Source: Glandiceps talaboti (taxonomy: Eukaryota; Hemichordata; Enteropneusta; Spengelidae). From it: a DNA stretch of 64,000 bases. Shown here one piece after another: positions 13,623 to 25,834 of the stretch (position 1 is the stretch's first letter; each line of letters begins with the position of its first letter). The translations under genes and the position numbers were made by a program. Below the pieces are notes generated by a model, which saw only the letters and a list, made by a program, of their open reading frames with translations, had not been told where the DNA came from and did not search any database. The stretch covers positions 1,547,501 to 1,611,500 of the forward strand of contig NC_135559.1 in assembly GCF_964340395.1 (NCBI RefSeq), read 5' to 3'.

Positions 13623-15925
13623 CAGTACCGTAGCCTGGGGGGGGGGGGGCAAGGGGGCAGCTGCCCCCCCCCCCCCTGAGATTTGGGAAAAAAAGAAAGA
13701 AAAAGGCTACTTTTTGAATACATAGCGATGTTATTAAAATCGTTATTTACGCGATGATTCCTAGCATGCGCGATTTAAATTGATGGTTCACTAAGTCAAA
13801 GGTGACTGTACACTGACTCCTCGCTAATATGTATCTTATATCTCTATTGTGTACGCTGGCTTCACTTTGAATAAAAATGTCTCCAGTTAAAAATTGTAAC
13901 TTTTTGCTGCAAATTAAAAATTCTTTGTGCTGGAAAGTACAAAAGAAGTGCGCACATGCACTGTGCATTTTCCGTGAGTAACAGTTGTCTTGAAAGTCTC
14001 CTTCATTTGAAGAAGTTATAATGTCAGCTAGTGAAACTCAAAAAAGAAAGACGGAAAAGGTCGTTCAACGTGAGGTCGCCTGCTATGCTGCCTGCAGTGA
14101 CTCTGAAGATGCGCTCGAGCTCATTTACATCTTGTTCCTTATATTAAACATTTACTGATAAAATTTGGAATATTTGGTGGCCCTGAAAAAGAATTAAACT
14201 GGGTACGCAGCCTTTAAGTTCCACTCTTTGAAGATCCACTTTCAATAATTGTGTTCGACGTTGTCTTTGGTTAAAATGTTGTTTGATATATTTATCTCAT
14301 TGCACACTGACACTAGCGTTATTCCGCAATTCATTTTGAAGCGACAATTCGCTATGGAAAGAATGGCCCTGAATTTGTAAACAGAGCTGTACCTTCGACA
14401 TCAAAATCCAAACTTCAATTTCCATTATAATGATAATGACAAGGAGAATTCACTGAGTTCACCTTGGGTTCCGACACAAACGAGGCCATAAAAGTTTTGG
14501 GAGTTGGGTAAAGAAAATGACTTGTTGTGTTACTTATTTGAGAAAGCACCATCCAATTTATTTGTTACTTTGAAAGATACGACATAAGGCCAGAAAAAAT
14601 GAAAAAGCTGTTCAACCTACCCATATATTTTTATCTGGTGATAGGCAATATATCCTCATGCGGGCTTCGCATTTTTTTTCAAAATTAACGACATTTCTTT
14701 ATATTTTGTGAATAGTACATGTAACAATATACATTTGAGACTATTCCAAATTATATAATATCTTATATAAAGTGGTTTACTTGGCTCTGATGATGCATAC
14801 AAGCATGAATTGAGTTTAAATTAAGCTGTTGCATATCCAATGTGCACTAAAAAGATTTGAACTAAACGTTTACGACCATGAGAGTGGGCTGAGCAGTCAT
14901 TGGGCCATCAAAAGTCTTAAAGTCTTGAAATGTTTTGCTCTTTATTCGTGATTTTTTGGAACCAAATTAAACTTCAGGAGAAGTCCTTTACCAAGTGCAC
15001 ATCCGCAAAATATCTTTCAGCTTTGCCACAACAAAATACACTTCCAGAGAATATGTACTGCATAGCATAATTGTTTCAATGCAGGTATTTTATTATTATA
15101 TTCAAGCATTGTAAGACTTTAAATTGTGTCTATACTTTGATATTTTATGCCTCTAAATGGCCTCCTACACTGTCTTAATTTAGATTTTTTTCCCCTCTGG
15201 AGTTGTCAACTTCCAATCAGTAACAATCAAGGTGATAATTGTCTTTCTCCCAAAAGCAAGATGGAAGGTGTCTGACTAAGTACCTCCCTATAGGTTAGAG
15301 CCAATCAGAGACATCTCCTTATGCATGTGAAATCCACATCCTGTGTAAAGTAATCTTGTTCGGAGTATTGTAGTTGGCTATCACTGATATTTTTATGCAT
15401 CATTGTACCATATGATTTTATATCTCCACTGTAGTGTAGGTGACAGAAGGGGTGGCTAAAATAATGCTTGAGTTTCATTTGGCGGGGCTTAACATTTTTT
15501 TAGAAGAGAGGGTGCGAGGAACTACACCATTTGTTTAACCGTAAATTTTGTACATTTCCTAACTGTAGCTATGCAGACAAATTGCATGAGATAGTATCAA
15601 GATGACTGAATAAGTTCTATATGAACTCGACCTGAAATATTTTGCTATCATTATATATGGTTTGTTTTATCCTTGTCAAGCATTGTGAAAAAATGAAATC
15701 GACGTCGACCTACCTACCCAATGTGATGGGTTACGTTACCCGTTGACCAGCATTTTAATTTTTTCTGGCCTTACATATGATATTTAATTGCGTATGCTAA
15801 AATAGATATTATGTAAATGACATGTAGATATATGTAAATTGGTACCTTTCTAAATTTCAAATGCATGATTGCACCAAGACAAAGTTCTGCCCCCCCCCCA
15901 GCAAGATGGTGAGGCTATGGCCCTG
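13623..15925. mobile_element. decayed hAT-like DNA transposon
   Basis: The left end reads 'cagtaccgtagcctgg' followed by a G run, 'gggcagctgcccc' and a C run. The right end, read on the minus strand, begins 'cagggccatagcctcacc' and also leads into a G run and 'ggcag'. The two ends match at 11 of the first 14 positions. The layout, with a CAG-start terminal repeat next to poly-G and 'GGGGCAGCTGCCCC', is what I know from hAT elements. The inside is AT-rich and full of stops; a 45-codon ORF at 14021-14158 is the only hint of a remnant. No exact 8-bp target duplication is visible, partly because both flanks are repeats. Confidence 0.6.
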
Positions 15926-16118
15926 GTATGAGTTTGTGTATGTATGAGTTTGTGTATGTGTATGTGTATGTGTATGTATGTGTATGTGTATGTGTTTGTT
16001 TGTTTGTTTGTTTGTTTGTTTGTTTGTTAGTGTGTGTATGTGTATGTGTGTATGTATGTGTATGTGTATATGTATGTGTATGTGTGTATGTGTATGTGTA
16101 TGTATGTATGTATGTGTA

Positions 16119-16177
<59 letters not shown>

Positions 16178-16203
16178 GTGTGTGTATGTGTATGTGTATG
16201 TAT
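15926..16203. repeat. GTGTAT hexanucleotide microsatellite, right part
   Basis: (GTGTAT)n mixed with GTATGAGTTT units near the start, a (TTTG)n block at about 15992-16026, and more GTGTAT/GTAT units to about 16203. It has the same unit as 13561-13622 on the other side of the hAT-like element. Confidence 0.9.
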
Positions 16204-17587
16204 TTGATTATATATTTATCATTTACATATACGTCTTGTATTTAGTTACTGCCCATATTTGTCAGGACCATGGACAAGATTAGTTTCAAATGAACTACTT
16301 CCATGGACCACAACATTTCTTATTAATGATATTTTCTTTTTGTATTATTATATTATGTTCCTGGTGGAAATAAATAAAGTCAACTAGATATTGCTCCTAG
16401 GATGGAAAACAACTTAATCGATGTCATCTCAGAAAAGATGGCAGTATGGAACGAGGTTGAGAAGCTTGTCTGGTTCAATCTACTTATCTCAGGTTAAATG
16501 GTTGTGTACAATCACGGGATAGTCTTGACGCTATCCCAGTGTTGTCACGTGATCATTCGGGAACGGCAAATCTATTCCGTGGTGACACACTTCAAAACAT
16601 GACTCGCCGATTTTTCAAAAAGTCGTGAATATGTATGTGTTTGATCGAAATACTACATACATGTAGCATGGGTTAATATTTTAGAAGTATATATCAGTAT
16701 AATATTTCAACCCTAACAGTATTTTTAATACAGGAAACATTCAATCCAGATGTTCAAATTTATCACATAACACTTTTGCTTAGCAGATGAATTTACAAAT
16801 CAGAAACTAGTAGTTTGCAAATGGAATAAGTTTTCATGCTCGTCACCTCTAAGAATAAGTGACTAAAATTGAAATGAAAGGCGTTAAAAATAAGGCACAA
16901 CTACACAGTAGACGTAATATCCACTTTAAATTTTGTGGACAAAATATACACACTACATAACAAGATTGGTAATACATGTAGTTACAAAGGATGGCAGATG
17001 TGGGAGTTTTTATGTTGTTGTAACATGTGTTAATATTTCAGTTTACGTCGCGCGAAATATGGGAATACTTAACACAGTTTGAAAATCGTATACACCATAA
17101 ACGATCACCCCAGGCAATGCAATGGTTTCATCACCGCTTCAGATTATATAAGGTAACGTATTGCTTTCTCGTCTGGTTTCCTTCTTGACAGAAAATCGAA
17201 TTAGAACCCGTCTAATTTTATTTCAACTTCATTACCTATTTCCATTTCCCGCTTTGACTCTAATTCTGTTTCTCCTAATCCGGTGTTCTGAATAAAGTAC
17301 ATTCGATATTATACGAACCAAAACAGCCGACAGGGCTCTTTAATTGATTGGTTAAGAACCTCGAATATTCTATGTCAAGTTAATATTCGTGTGAGAAAAA
17401 CATTCTATAATGAACCATAATAGTTGCTGATAGCAACCAGTTTATTACATGCACTTCGTCAATTTTTACCGTCACAGTGGGATGTTTGTGTTTGACGAGT
17501 ATATATGTATACGAGATATGTGGTCTTTTGCATAAAATGATATTTATTAAGGTAAACCATTTCACGTTAAAGGTTTTAGTTTTTGTT

Positions 17588-17588
17588 G

Positions 17589-17679
<91 letters not shown>
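17588..17679. repeat. (ATC)n trinucleotide array, about 30 units
   Basis: A pure ATC run, reading as poly-His in one + frame. Flanking codons show no conserved protein and no splice signals define an exon, so it is treated as non-coding. Confidence 0.95.
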
Positions 17680-17680
<1 letters not shown>

Positions 17681-18218
17681 AAAGTCAGGCACCACCGAAC
17701 ATTTGTTCTGAAATGTAGTAGGTATATTAGATACTGACAGCAAGAGGTTGTGGAATATCTTGATTAAAACATTCTGAGGCTGACTGATCGATAGATCAGT
17801 TGAAATCCCTAGAGGCTATGTGCAATATACACTGAACGAGGAATCCACACAAGTTAATTGGCAAGCTGTTGGTGATTTCTGCCCATGGGGAAGTCGAACT
17901 CAGATGTTTATGGTATGAGTGAAATGAAAAAAAATTGTTTTTATCAGCAATAGTGGGTATTGACGCACACATGTAATTTAAATATTATTTATTTTCTAGT
18001 TACTTTATTCAAATGTCAACCTTAGCTAAAAGGTATCATTGAGGTAATCTTTTTTGTGATAACTAATAATGATAATAAACACAACATGAAACTAAGAGGA
18101 CATACATGGTTACCGGTTATTATGCTGAAAGAAAGGTGTCAATTTGTGAGTGCATAACTTATAGGCAATACAGTTCCTAACAAATAACTAAGAAATGGTA
18201 AAGTCAATTTCACAATGC

Positions 18219-18530
18219 CGTGCAGTTTTCTGTTTGATACAACCACGCAGCAATCAGTATCAAACTGTACATACTATACTTTAAGATAGCAAGATTAAAT
18301 GAGTACAGTTTCTTGCTACATTTTGTCTAAGTGAAATGAACCACACGTGCCACTATACAGACATCAAATGAACACCGCAAAGGACATTTTAAGCTTGGCC
18401 TTCATCGGGAGTTTGAAACTAAGAAAAACATTGGCGCCCGAATGTCTACATGGAGCTGCAATCAATACATTTAAATGGTTTATTTCATTTAGACTAAATG
18501 TAGCAAAAAATGCGATCTTGCTATTGAAGT
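18219..18530. mobile_element. foldback/MITE family A, copy 1
   Basis: It contains 'ctgtttgatacaaccacg' at the left, then 'gatagcaagattaaatgag' and 'ttgctacattttgtcta', and an inverted counterpart at about 18489-18525. The same words recur at about 28.25-28.48, 30.52-30.81 and 36.68-36.80 kb, some in the opposite orientation. No ORF of its own. Ends are approximate. Confidence 0.6.
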
Positions 18531-19544
18531 TTTGTATATACAGTTTTTTGTCGAGTTGATTTCTGCAAAACTGCATGATATGGTGAAATTGATTGTACTC
18601 CATTTCACTCTGAATGCAGATGTTAGCATATTGAACACAGTATCTCATTGATTGTTCCCAAGGTAACGGATACTAGTACTTCTCACGATTGATCGCATGA
18701 AGATGGCCTACCTTCCATATTTGCGCTATAAAACATATGTCTGTAATTCTAGTGAGACTAGACACTGTATAATGTTTACCTGTCATGAATGTATATGAAT
18801 GTTTGCATGAAATCAAAACCAGTTTGAGTGTTTGCCAATTTCAGCCTTTAGTTGTCACAATAACGATTTTGAAGTTATAAACTGCCTACAGAATGTCGTA
18901 TGCGGTCAGGAAGCAGTATTATGGACTACGTGATCAGGTTATTAATCACCAAATACTTACACCAATTTCCCCAGGGATGATATGAATGTTAGCTAAAAAC
19001 AATGTTATGTACATCAAACAACCAGCAACCAAACCGAATTTCATTCCCCACAATCGTACGTACATAATTGTATTGATTTCACTACATTTCCCCCTTAGTT
19101 GAATTTTTCACTACAATCTTAAGTAACGTTTTTATCATACCCTATAACACAGACTCAGTATTCAGATACAAATCGTCTATGAGAGTTCGATATCTGATAT
19201 GTTTATCAGATAAAGTAACCGAAAACCTTGTATGGTATATGAAACGTGATGCTGAATACTGAAGGTCTGAAATGGAAAAGAGCCAAGGTAACATCTTTGT
19301 GATAACATCTTTGTGAAAGGGGAAGTACAACAGATAAGATTAATACAAAGACATGAGTTGCTGGTGATCAAGCCATCAAATATTCATTAGAAGAACCAGG
19401 GAAAGTCTGTAGTGACTAAAGCTTTCAGGGAAAATCGGTAAACTCCCTTATTTTGTTAATCCCTGTGAGGCTATATAGGAAGAATGATCACCAAATGCAA
19501 TAACTACCTTGCTTGGCGGTTAATTATCTTAGTTCAAATGTATC

Positions 19545-20440
19545 CATAGGTAATTGCAAATCATGGCTATTTGAAGGTCATGGGTAATGTTAAAATGACT
19601 ATTTGAAGGTCACGGGTAATGTTAAAATGGCTATTTGAAGGTCACGGGTAATGTTAAAATGGCTATTTGAAGGTCACGGGTAATGTTAAAATGGCTATTT
19701 GAAGGTCACGGGTAATGTTAAAATGGCTATTTGAAGGTCACGGGTAATGTTAAAATGACTATTTGAAGGTCACGGGTAATGTTAAAATGACTATTTGAAG
19801 GTCACGGGTAATGTTAAAATGGCTATTTGAAGGTCACAGGTAATGTTAAAATGGCTATTTGAAGGTCATTGGTAATTGCAAATCATGTCTAGTTGAAGGC
19901 CATTGGTTAGAGTAAATCTTTGCTATTTGAAGGTCATTGGTAATGGTAAATCAAGGCTATTTGAAGGTCATGGGTAATGGTAATCCATGGCTATTTGAAG
20001 GTCATGGGTAATGTTAAACTGACTATTTGAAGGTCACGGGTAATGTTAAAATGGCTATTTGAAGGTCATTGGTAATTGCCAATCATGTCCAGTTGAAGGT
20101 CATGGGTAATGGTAATCCATGGCTATTTGAAGATCATTGGTAATACTAAATCATGGCTATTTGAATGCCATTGGTAAGAGTAAATCTTTGCTATTTGAAT
20201 GCCATTGGTAAGAGTAAATCTTTGCTATTTGAATGCCATTGGTAAGAGTAAATCTTTGCTATTTGAAGGTCATTGGTAAGAGTAAATCTTTGCTATTTGA
20301 ATGCCATTGGTAAAAGTAAATCTTTGCTATTTGAATGCCATTGGTAAGAGTAAATCTTTGCTATTTGAAGGTCATTGGTAATGGTAAATCAAGGCTGGTT
20401 CAAGGACTTAGGTCATTGGTGATAGTAAATCATGTCTAAT
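19545..20440. repeat. 32-bp minisatellite with TGAAGGTCA core, about 27 units
   Basis: The tandem unit has a period of 32 bp in its most regular part (about 19570-19870) and reads roughly 'ggctatttgaaggtcacg' then 'ggtaatgttaaaat'. A second, more divergent block (about 19870-20440) has variants such as 'tttgaatgccattgg'. About 18 units keep an exact TGAAGGTCA. No ORF spans the array. Confidence 0.92.
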
Positions 20441-20444
20441 TTCA

Positions 20445-22870
20445 TTTGCTGGTAAGGGTCTTTGAGCCGCGATACCCCGGAAAAACGAACAAAGGTCACC
20501 TTCTGATACGCACCATTATGTGACATTTTATGTGTAAACAATAAATGGTATGATTTGAATATTTTAATCTATAACCTTTCAATCCTACCATCGATTAAAG
20601 AACCCAATTGCAAAGAAAACACATTGAGGTCTTTTCCAAATTGCCATTCAGTTTGCGTTTTCTCTTACAGACAGCCAGACGGACTGACGGACGGGTGGGT
20701 GGGTGGATGGGTGGGTGGGCAGGCATATACAAAAAGGCTTAAGTATAATAAAAGGATCGACATTTTGCCTTAGTTTCTAAGCTACTGTTCAAAAGTAATG
20801 TTTTACTGTCCAACAGATTTACGAGTTGTGTAGTTAGGTAAAATCAATAAAGCTCCAACCACAATAAAATGGATGGCAATATGAATACTCAGTGATATAC
20901 AATATTAATGTGGGACCCACAGCAGTTGTATGTACGACTAAACAAATATCTAAATTGCCTAAATGACACTTTGAATGAAAGCCACAAGACACCGGTTAAC
21001 TGACTTGTTTGTACATATTGAGAGAACATCTCTGATGTATTTATAAGGAGTAAGGCCCATTACAACCGAGGGGGTAATCAGGATTATAACACAGAATTTA
21101 CCTTAACCGTAACCCAACATCGGCTGATGATATATATATAAATTTGGAAATGATTCTTGATAAGACATTTCGCTCTTGCTTAGCTCAGCTGCCTAAATAG
21201 ATCCAGTTCATACTGTGATTAATGCATGTAGCACATATGTCCAGTCACGTGACTGAAATGGTAATTCGAAAATGTGCTCTTAATTCTTTTTACGGTTGAT
21301 ACGATTACTGCCCTAGGTGTTTTTTTTATCCAAAAACATTAAAGCACCCTGTCGAATCACCACTTCGATCAGGTGACTGGACATAATGTATTAATCACAG
21401 TATTAGAGATTGGGCCTACTGAAGCAGCTCAACTAAGTCTGAGCGAAACATCTTGGCTGGACACATTTCCTGATTTACTATAGATGATCTAGTGAAACTA
21501 AAGAGTCTATGTGTCGCCATGTCTGTCTTTGTGTCTCTCTTTTCCTCTCTCTCTCTACTTTGTTCTCTGAACGACTGTAACCATGGTTTAAATAATAAAA
21601 TTTAAAAACAAAAACGATGACCATATGGACAGACAGTGAAAAAACTGGTCAATTTAAATATAATAATGTAGAGACAGGATCTAGGAAGTTTTCCCTTTGT
21701 AGTGGCCCGACAAAATAAACGCGTACTGCTCTGTATGATCCACACAAAGCAACTAGCGTGACATGGGTCTCATTGCAATTATCATGCTTGAATTAACACA
21801 TACGTTATAAACATTCTAGCTTGTGTTTATATTGTTGCAATGAACACGTAAAATCTCTACTTGATAAGGATTTAATAATATATAATATCCAAGCCAACAG
21901 TCCTTTCATTATTTTGTTATTAATATTAAATTATCGCGACACGAATACATTCTCCAATCAAATCCAGCCTGGTGGCTGATAATAGAATCGATGGCAGTAG
22001 TGAATTCATTGAAATTTTATGAACATTTTCTATATACACCAAATAGAATACACAGAATCAGAGGATAGGTCCCTAAGATACGAAATGATAGTAGTGTATT
22101 GCATATTGACAAATCCAGACGAGAAACCCTAAAACACTTAATCATGCTTGCATCGGAGATGTAGATGTTAATGACACGATAACGTGTACGTACATCGACA
22201 TTCATATCACTCAACAAAGTAATTTACTACATTTTATCGTCTAGCACAATAAAAATCTTGTCAACATTAATTTTATTTGCGTGACCTACAGGTGACACTG
22301 GGATTTCAATTCCAGGTGCTCGCATTACATAACACTGTTTCGTACTTGAATGTATGAAATTTAGCAGCTGTACCATTGTTGTAGATCCAAACTATTCTGT
22401 TCTACGTTCACTCGATTCTCCTGTTGTAATCGTAATTTGTTCAGTAAAAACCGGCATCATGATAGGAAATTGAATGACATTTAACAACATGTCTGACATT
22501 ACACTGTCAAGTCACACACACAAAAATGTGATGAAAATCATTGAACATAATTGTAGATGTCATACGTTTTATTCTCGTTTTTGTTTCAATATAATGATTG
22601 AGAAATACATCAAATATTCATATTACAAAAGGATTCGTATTCGTATCTTGTAATATCGGAGTTAACAGAGTTAACAATGATCAAATGTAAGCTAGTGCAG
22701 CAACAAAAAAAATCATTTGCCTTTAAAGATACTATCTTGTTTTTTCTACGATTCGATCGATATGTATTGTTAAGATAACTTAGGTAATAATGTTGATGGA
22801 CGGAAATCCATTTTAGGAGCTGAATAAACTTTAATCGTTGGAATGTTAACCAAGACATCAGCAATTGACC
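20445..22870. other. no supported gene; contains one foldback element
   Basis: It has a short GGGT-rich patch near 20690-20720, the foldback element at 21153-21467 (separate entry) and AT-rich unique sequence up to the GPCR stop codon. On the minus strand, an AATAAA reads at 22568-22573 (as tttatt on +). It could be the GPCR polyadenylation signal, about 300 bases past the stop. Confidence 0.6.
21153..21467. mobile_element. foldback (MITE-like) element
   Basis: Inverted arms at about 21153-21255 and 21372-21467 share 'tactgtgattaat', 'atgtccagtcac', 'gagctgc' and 'acatttcgctc' in mirrored order. The loop is about 115 bp and AT-rich. No coding capacity. Target duplication not determined. Confidence 0.7.
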
Positions 22871-22874
22871 ATAT

Positions 22875-24428
22875 TTAAGTGTCTGAAAACCGTACATGAA
22901 TTGTCGGTGGAACTTTAGATTTCACCTGTCCACTGATTGTAAAAATGTTTTCTTTGTTTTTGTCTAAGTTGTCATCTAATGTTGTAATGGTCGTTATATT
23001 GCTATCATTACTTAGTTTAGTTGTCATCACACCACGGTCGTGGTCATGTTCGTGGTCAATCTCCTCAACGGACGCAATCGGACTTAGATCCCGAATGGCG
23101 AGGTCGCTGTTTAAAAATTGGGACGGTAATCCCATGTGGGAAAGGGTCGCACCTGAAGTTCTCCATTCATCGGTGTATGCAGCGCTCATGCGATTATTTT
23201 GCATTATCGAATCCTTTCTTGGCTTAGGAAGAAGACATTTACATTTAGCTCCGCAGATGAGATGGATAAGATCCCGCCGTATACTACGATGCATATATCC
23301 ATAGATACAGGGATGCACACAACATTGGCAGAAGAGAAAAACTAAAGTTACAGAGTGCACGACCGTTGTCCACTCTCCAAAAGAAGATCTCTGGGCTTCG
23401 AGTAAATTAACCAGAGTATAAGGTCCTATGCTGACAATGAAAGACCCCATTACTATGAAAACCACTTTTGCTGCCTTCATATCCCTCTTGAATCTTCTTT
23501 TACTCCGCGAACGTCTGTTAAAAGGCTGTTTTTGTGGATTCGCAGTAATATCATTTTGGTTGTGAAGACTTTCAGTATTAGGCACGGGATGTATCGCATT
23601 CTGTCTGTACGCTGCCCTGAAAATTTTCCAATACCCTCTTAGCATGATGAGAACAGGTACAAAGAATGTTGTGATGCCAATGTAGACGGTGTAAGAAAAC
23701 GAGGACATTTCAGTTTCGTACCAGAGAACGGAACATGTTCCTCGATTAGGCTGCCATCCGAATCGACCCCATCCGTACAGAGGAGGTGTGCTCTGCAGAA
23801 TAGCTAGTATCCACGTGAATACAATAAGATTTGTACACGTTGTTGGTGTCATTCTACTGTGGTATGATAATGGATGTAGAATGGCCAGGTATCTGTCAAT
23901 GGACACGACCACTATTGTATACACGGCAGAAAATGCGAAGATATGAGTAAAGCATGCGATTGCATCGCACCAGGCTGTGTTGTATGTCCATTCTGAGTGT
24001 AATGTACTTACAATAACAAATGGCATAACCACAACTGATTGCAGGAGATCGGCGACGAGCAGATTGCAGACAAACTTATTCGCGATGTTCATCAGTTTGG
24101 GATTGCGATAAAGAACTATCATGACGAGGATGTTTCCAAAAAAGGACAGAAAAATTTCCATAATTAGAATGGTAATTTTCAATGCAATCTCCACATCTCC
24201 TGGGCAAAACGTACTTGAATTAACCGTATGCGTAACGCAATTGAAGGTTAGGTACTCCAGCGAACAGTCGTCGCTTTCGTGCCATATATTCGTTCCATTT
24301 TTATCGAATATGGTTGTCGAGTTATTGACAGATGTTTCCATGTTGTGTTCAAATATTATTGCCGTAGACTCTTTCTCTCTCTGTGGGTACAGAGACGTAT
24401 GTAAATGACAGAACTTGATTTTGTTCAC
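22875..24428 (-). CDS. class A (rhodopsin-like) G-protein-coupled receptor, GPR161-like orphan
   Basis: Intronless 517-codon ORF with seven hydrophobic segments (about 83-106, 117-140, 152-175, 198-216, 243-265, 319-342, 355-378), so a plasma-membrane receptor signalling through G proteins. Family marks: GN at 98-99 (TM1), LLVAD with D127 (TM2), C154 and C232 for the extracellular disulfide, DRY at 178-180, Pro in TM5 and TM6, a basic third loop, and C393/396/398 after TM7 for possible palmitoylation. NST and NGT glycosylation sites lie near the N-terminus. Oddities: TM7 has HPCIY (372-376) instead of NPxxY, TM6 has SIGP instead of CWxP, and position 3.32 is Thr, not the amine-binding Asp. 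HPxIYG and the TM7/helix 8 region recall GPR161; GPR61/62, GPR101 and GPR135 are alternatives. Met30 (codon at 24341) may be the true start, since residues 1-29 look unlike a receptor terminus. Ligand unknown. Confidence 0.9.
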   Translation of the reverse strand: MNKIKFCHLHTSLYPQREKESTAIIFEHNMETSVNNSTTIFDKNGTNIWHESDDCSLEYLTFNCVTHTVNSSTFCPGDVEIALKITILIMEIFLSFFGNILVMIVLYRNPKLMNIANKFVCNLLVADLLQSVVVMPFVIVSTLHSEWTYNTAWCDAIACFTHIFAFSAVYTIVVVSIDRYLAILHPLSYHSRMTPTTCTNLIVFTWILAILQSTPPLYGWGRFGWQPNRGTCSVLWYETEMSSFSYTVYIGITTFFVPVLIMLRGYWKIFRAAYRQNAIHPVPNTESLHNQNDITANPQKQPFNRRSRSKRRFKRDMKAAKVVFIVMGSFIVSIGPYTLVNLLEAQRSSFGEWTTVVHSVTLVFLFCQCCVHPCIYGYMHRSIRRDLIHLICGAKCKCLLPKPRKDSIMQNNRMSAAYTDEWRTSGATLSHMGLPSQFLNSDLAIRDLSPIASVEEIDHEHDHDRGVMTTKLSNDSNITTITTLDDNLDKNKENIFTISGQVKSKVPPTIHVRFSDT

Positions 24429-25545
24429 TCTAGACGTCTAAAAATATCAAGAACTTGAATTGTAGAAGTATGTCTTCTTCACAAGGCACTGTTAAGTTGA
24501 TATTTCCAATTATTACTTTCAATGGTATAAACTCACCACTCAAAACACGTCGAGGATGCAATGTCGATGTGTAAATAAAAATCCAATTTCATGCATTCAT
24601 CTTTACCACGAAATTGTGAAGATGTCTTGACAGCCAGATACCTCGTACAACTGTCTTCATAGCATGATAAAGCGTGTTGTTTGTCACTTGTACGATAAGT
24701 GTGGAACTCCGTTAAAAAAATGACTTCTCCAGTGTGCACGAACGTCTACGAACGAGTGACTCAAATGAGAGGATCCAAATATTGTGATGGATTCTGGGTA
24801 ATTTTGCATGCATTGAAAATTATCTATATTTTAACCAATCATGCTACTTTCGCAGCTGGTTACGATCACTCATGTTGCTAGCAGTATGAGTTCGTCTCCG
24901 ATTTATAATTAGATTTGGGAAAAACATTCAAGATATTATACAAATTATGTGCGTTATCGGACTCTTGAGACAACAAGGGAAACAGACAGAAAGTAAGACA
25001 TAATTTTAATCATGTCCGTTGGGGGCGCCATGGCTTTCATCGTATTATGTCAGAAACTAAATTCGATCAAAAAATAAGTACAATAATGAAGTCACGAACC
25101 CTGAAAAAAAGGTCGCCTGGTTCTAAAATAACTCTTACTAACACTGTGACATTTTATCGTCTGACTCAACAATAATCTTACTAACAGAGATATTTATTCA
25201 CGATAAAATGTAATATAGCACTATACGTTGGTAAGACAGTGTAAGTTTTTTTGGACAAGTTTTGTCGACGTTTTATTTCAGGTTATTATTATATATCTGT
25301 CTATGGACGTGATATGCGTGCTGATTTGAATTGTATCTGGCTGTGGACGTGATAGGCGTGTTGATTGGGTTGTTTTGTCATAATTAATCTCTTTTGTAAA
25401 GCTTTCTATGTTGTGAAGACTGTTGGTAACACGGATTATGTGTTGATAGTGTAATGTCACATGACAAAATGTGTTACAAACTTGTTCACACCGGCGATAA
25501 CTAAACTTATTTATACATTTAATGTCCTTGTATGTTTGTTAATGA
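24429..25545. other. upstream region of the GPCR, no gene seen
   Basis: It presumably contains the GPCR 5' UTR and promoter on the minus strand, but no element stands out. At about 25129-25200 there is a copy of the short repeat word 'attttatcgtctgactcaac', also seen near 22.24 kb and in the 47 kb foldback element. Confidence 0.5.
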
Positions 25546-25548
25546 CGG

Positions 25549-25830
25549 AAGTGTTGTGCTGTGCTGTGCTGTGCCGTGTTGTGTTGTGTTGTGTTGTGTT
25601 ATGTTGTGTTGTGTTGTGTTGTGTTGTGTTGTGTTGTGTTGTGTTGTGCTGCGCTGCGCTGTGCCGTGCCGTGTTGTGCTGTGTTGTGTTGTGTTGTGTT
25701 GTGTTGTGTTGTGTTGTGTTGTGTTGTGTTGTGTTGTGTTGTGTTGTGTTGTGTTGTGTTGTGTTGTGTTGTGTGTTGTGTTATGTTGTGTTGTGTTGTG
25801 CTGTGCTGTGCTGTACTGTGCTGAGTTGTG
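25549..25830. repeat. (GTGTT)n pentanucleotide array with GTGCT/GTGCC interruptions
   Basis: About 280 bp of GTGTT units. GTGCT, GCGCT and GTGCC variants cluster at both ends and in the middle (about 25646-25682). All frames are open and encode Cys/Val/Leu or Thr/Gln/His repeats; these are not genes. Confidence 0.95.
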
Positions 25831-25834
25831 TACC

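Larger units (their letters stand above)
16204..19530. other. no supported gene
   Basis: The stretch holds the ATC array and one foldback element (listed separately), plus AT-rich unique sequence. No ORF matches a family I recognise. The 86-residue ORF at 17477-17737 exists only because the ATC array reads as poly-His. Confidence 0.7.

Noticed and set aside
14021-14158. 45-codon ORF inside the hAT-like element as a real gene
   Set aside because: Too short, no recognisable transposase motif; at most a remnant.
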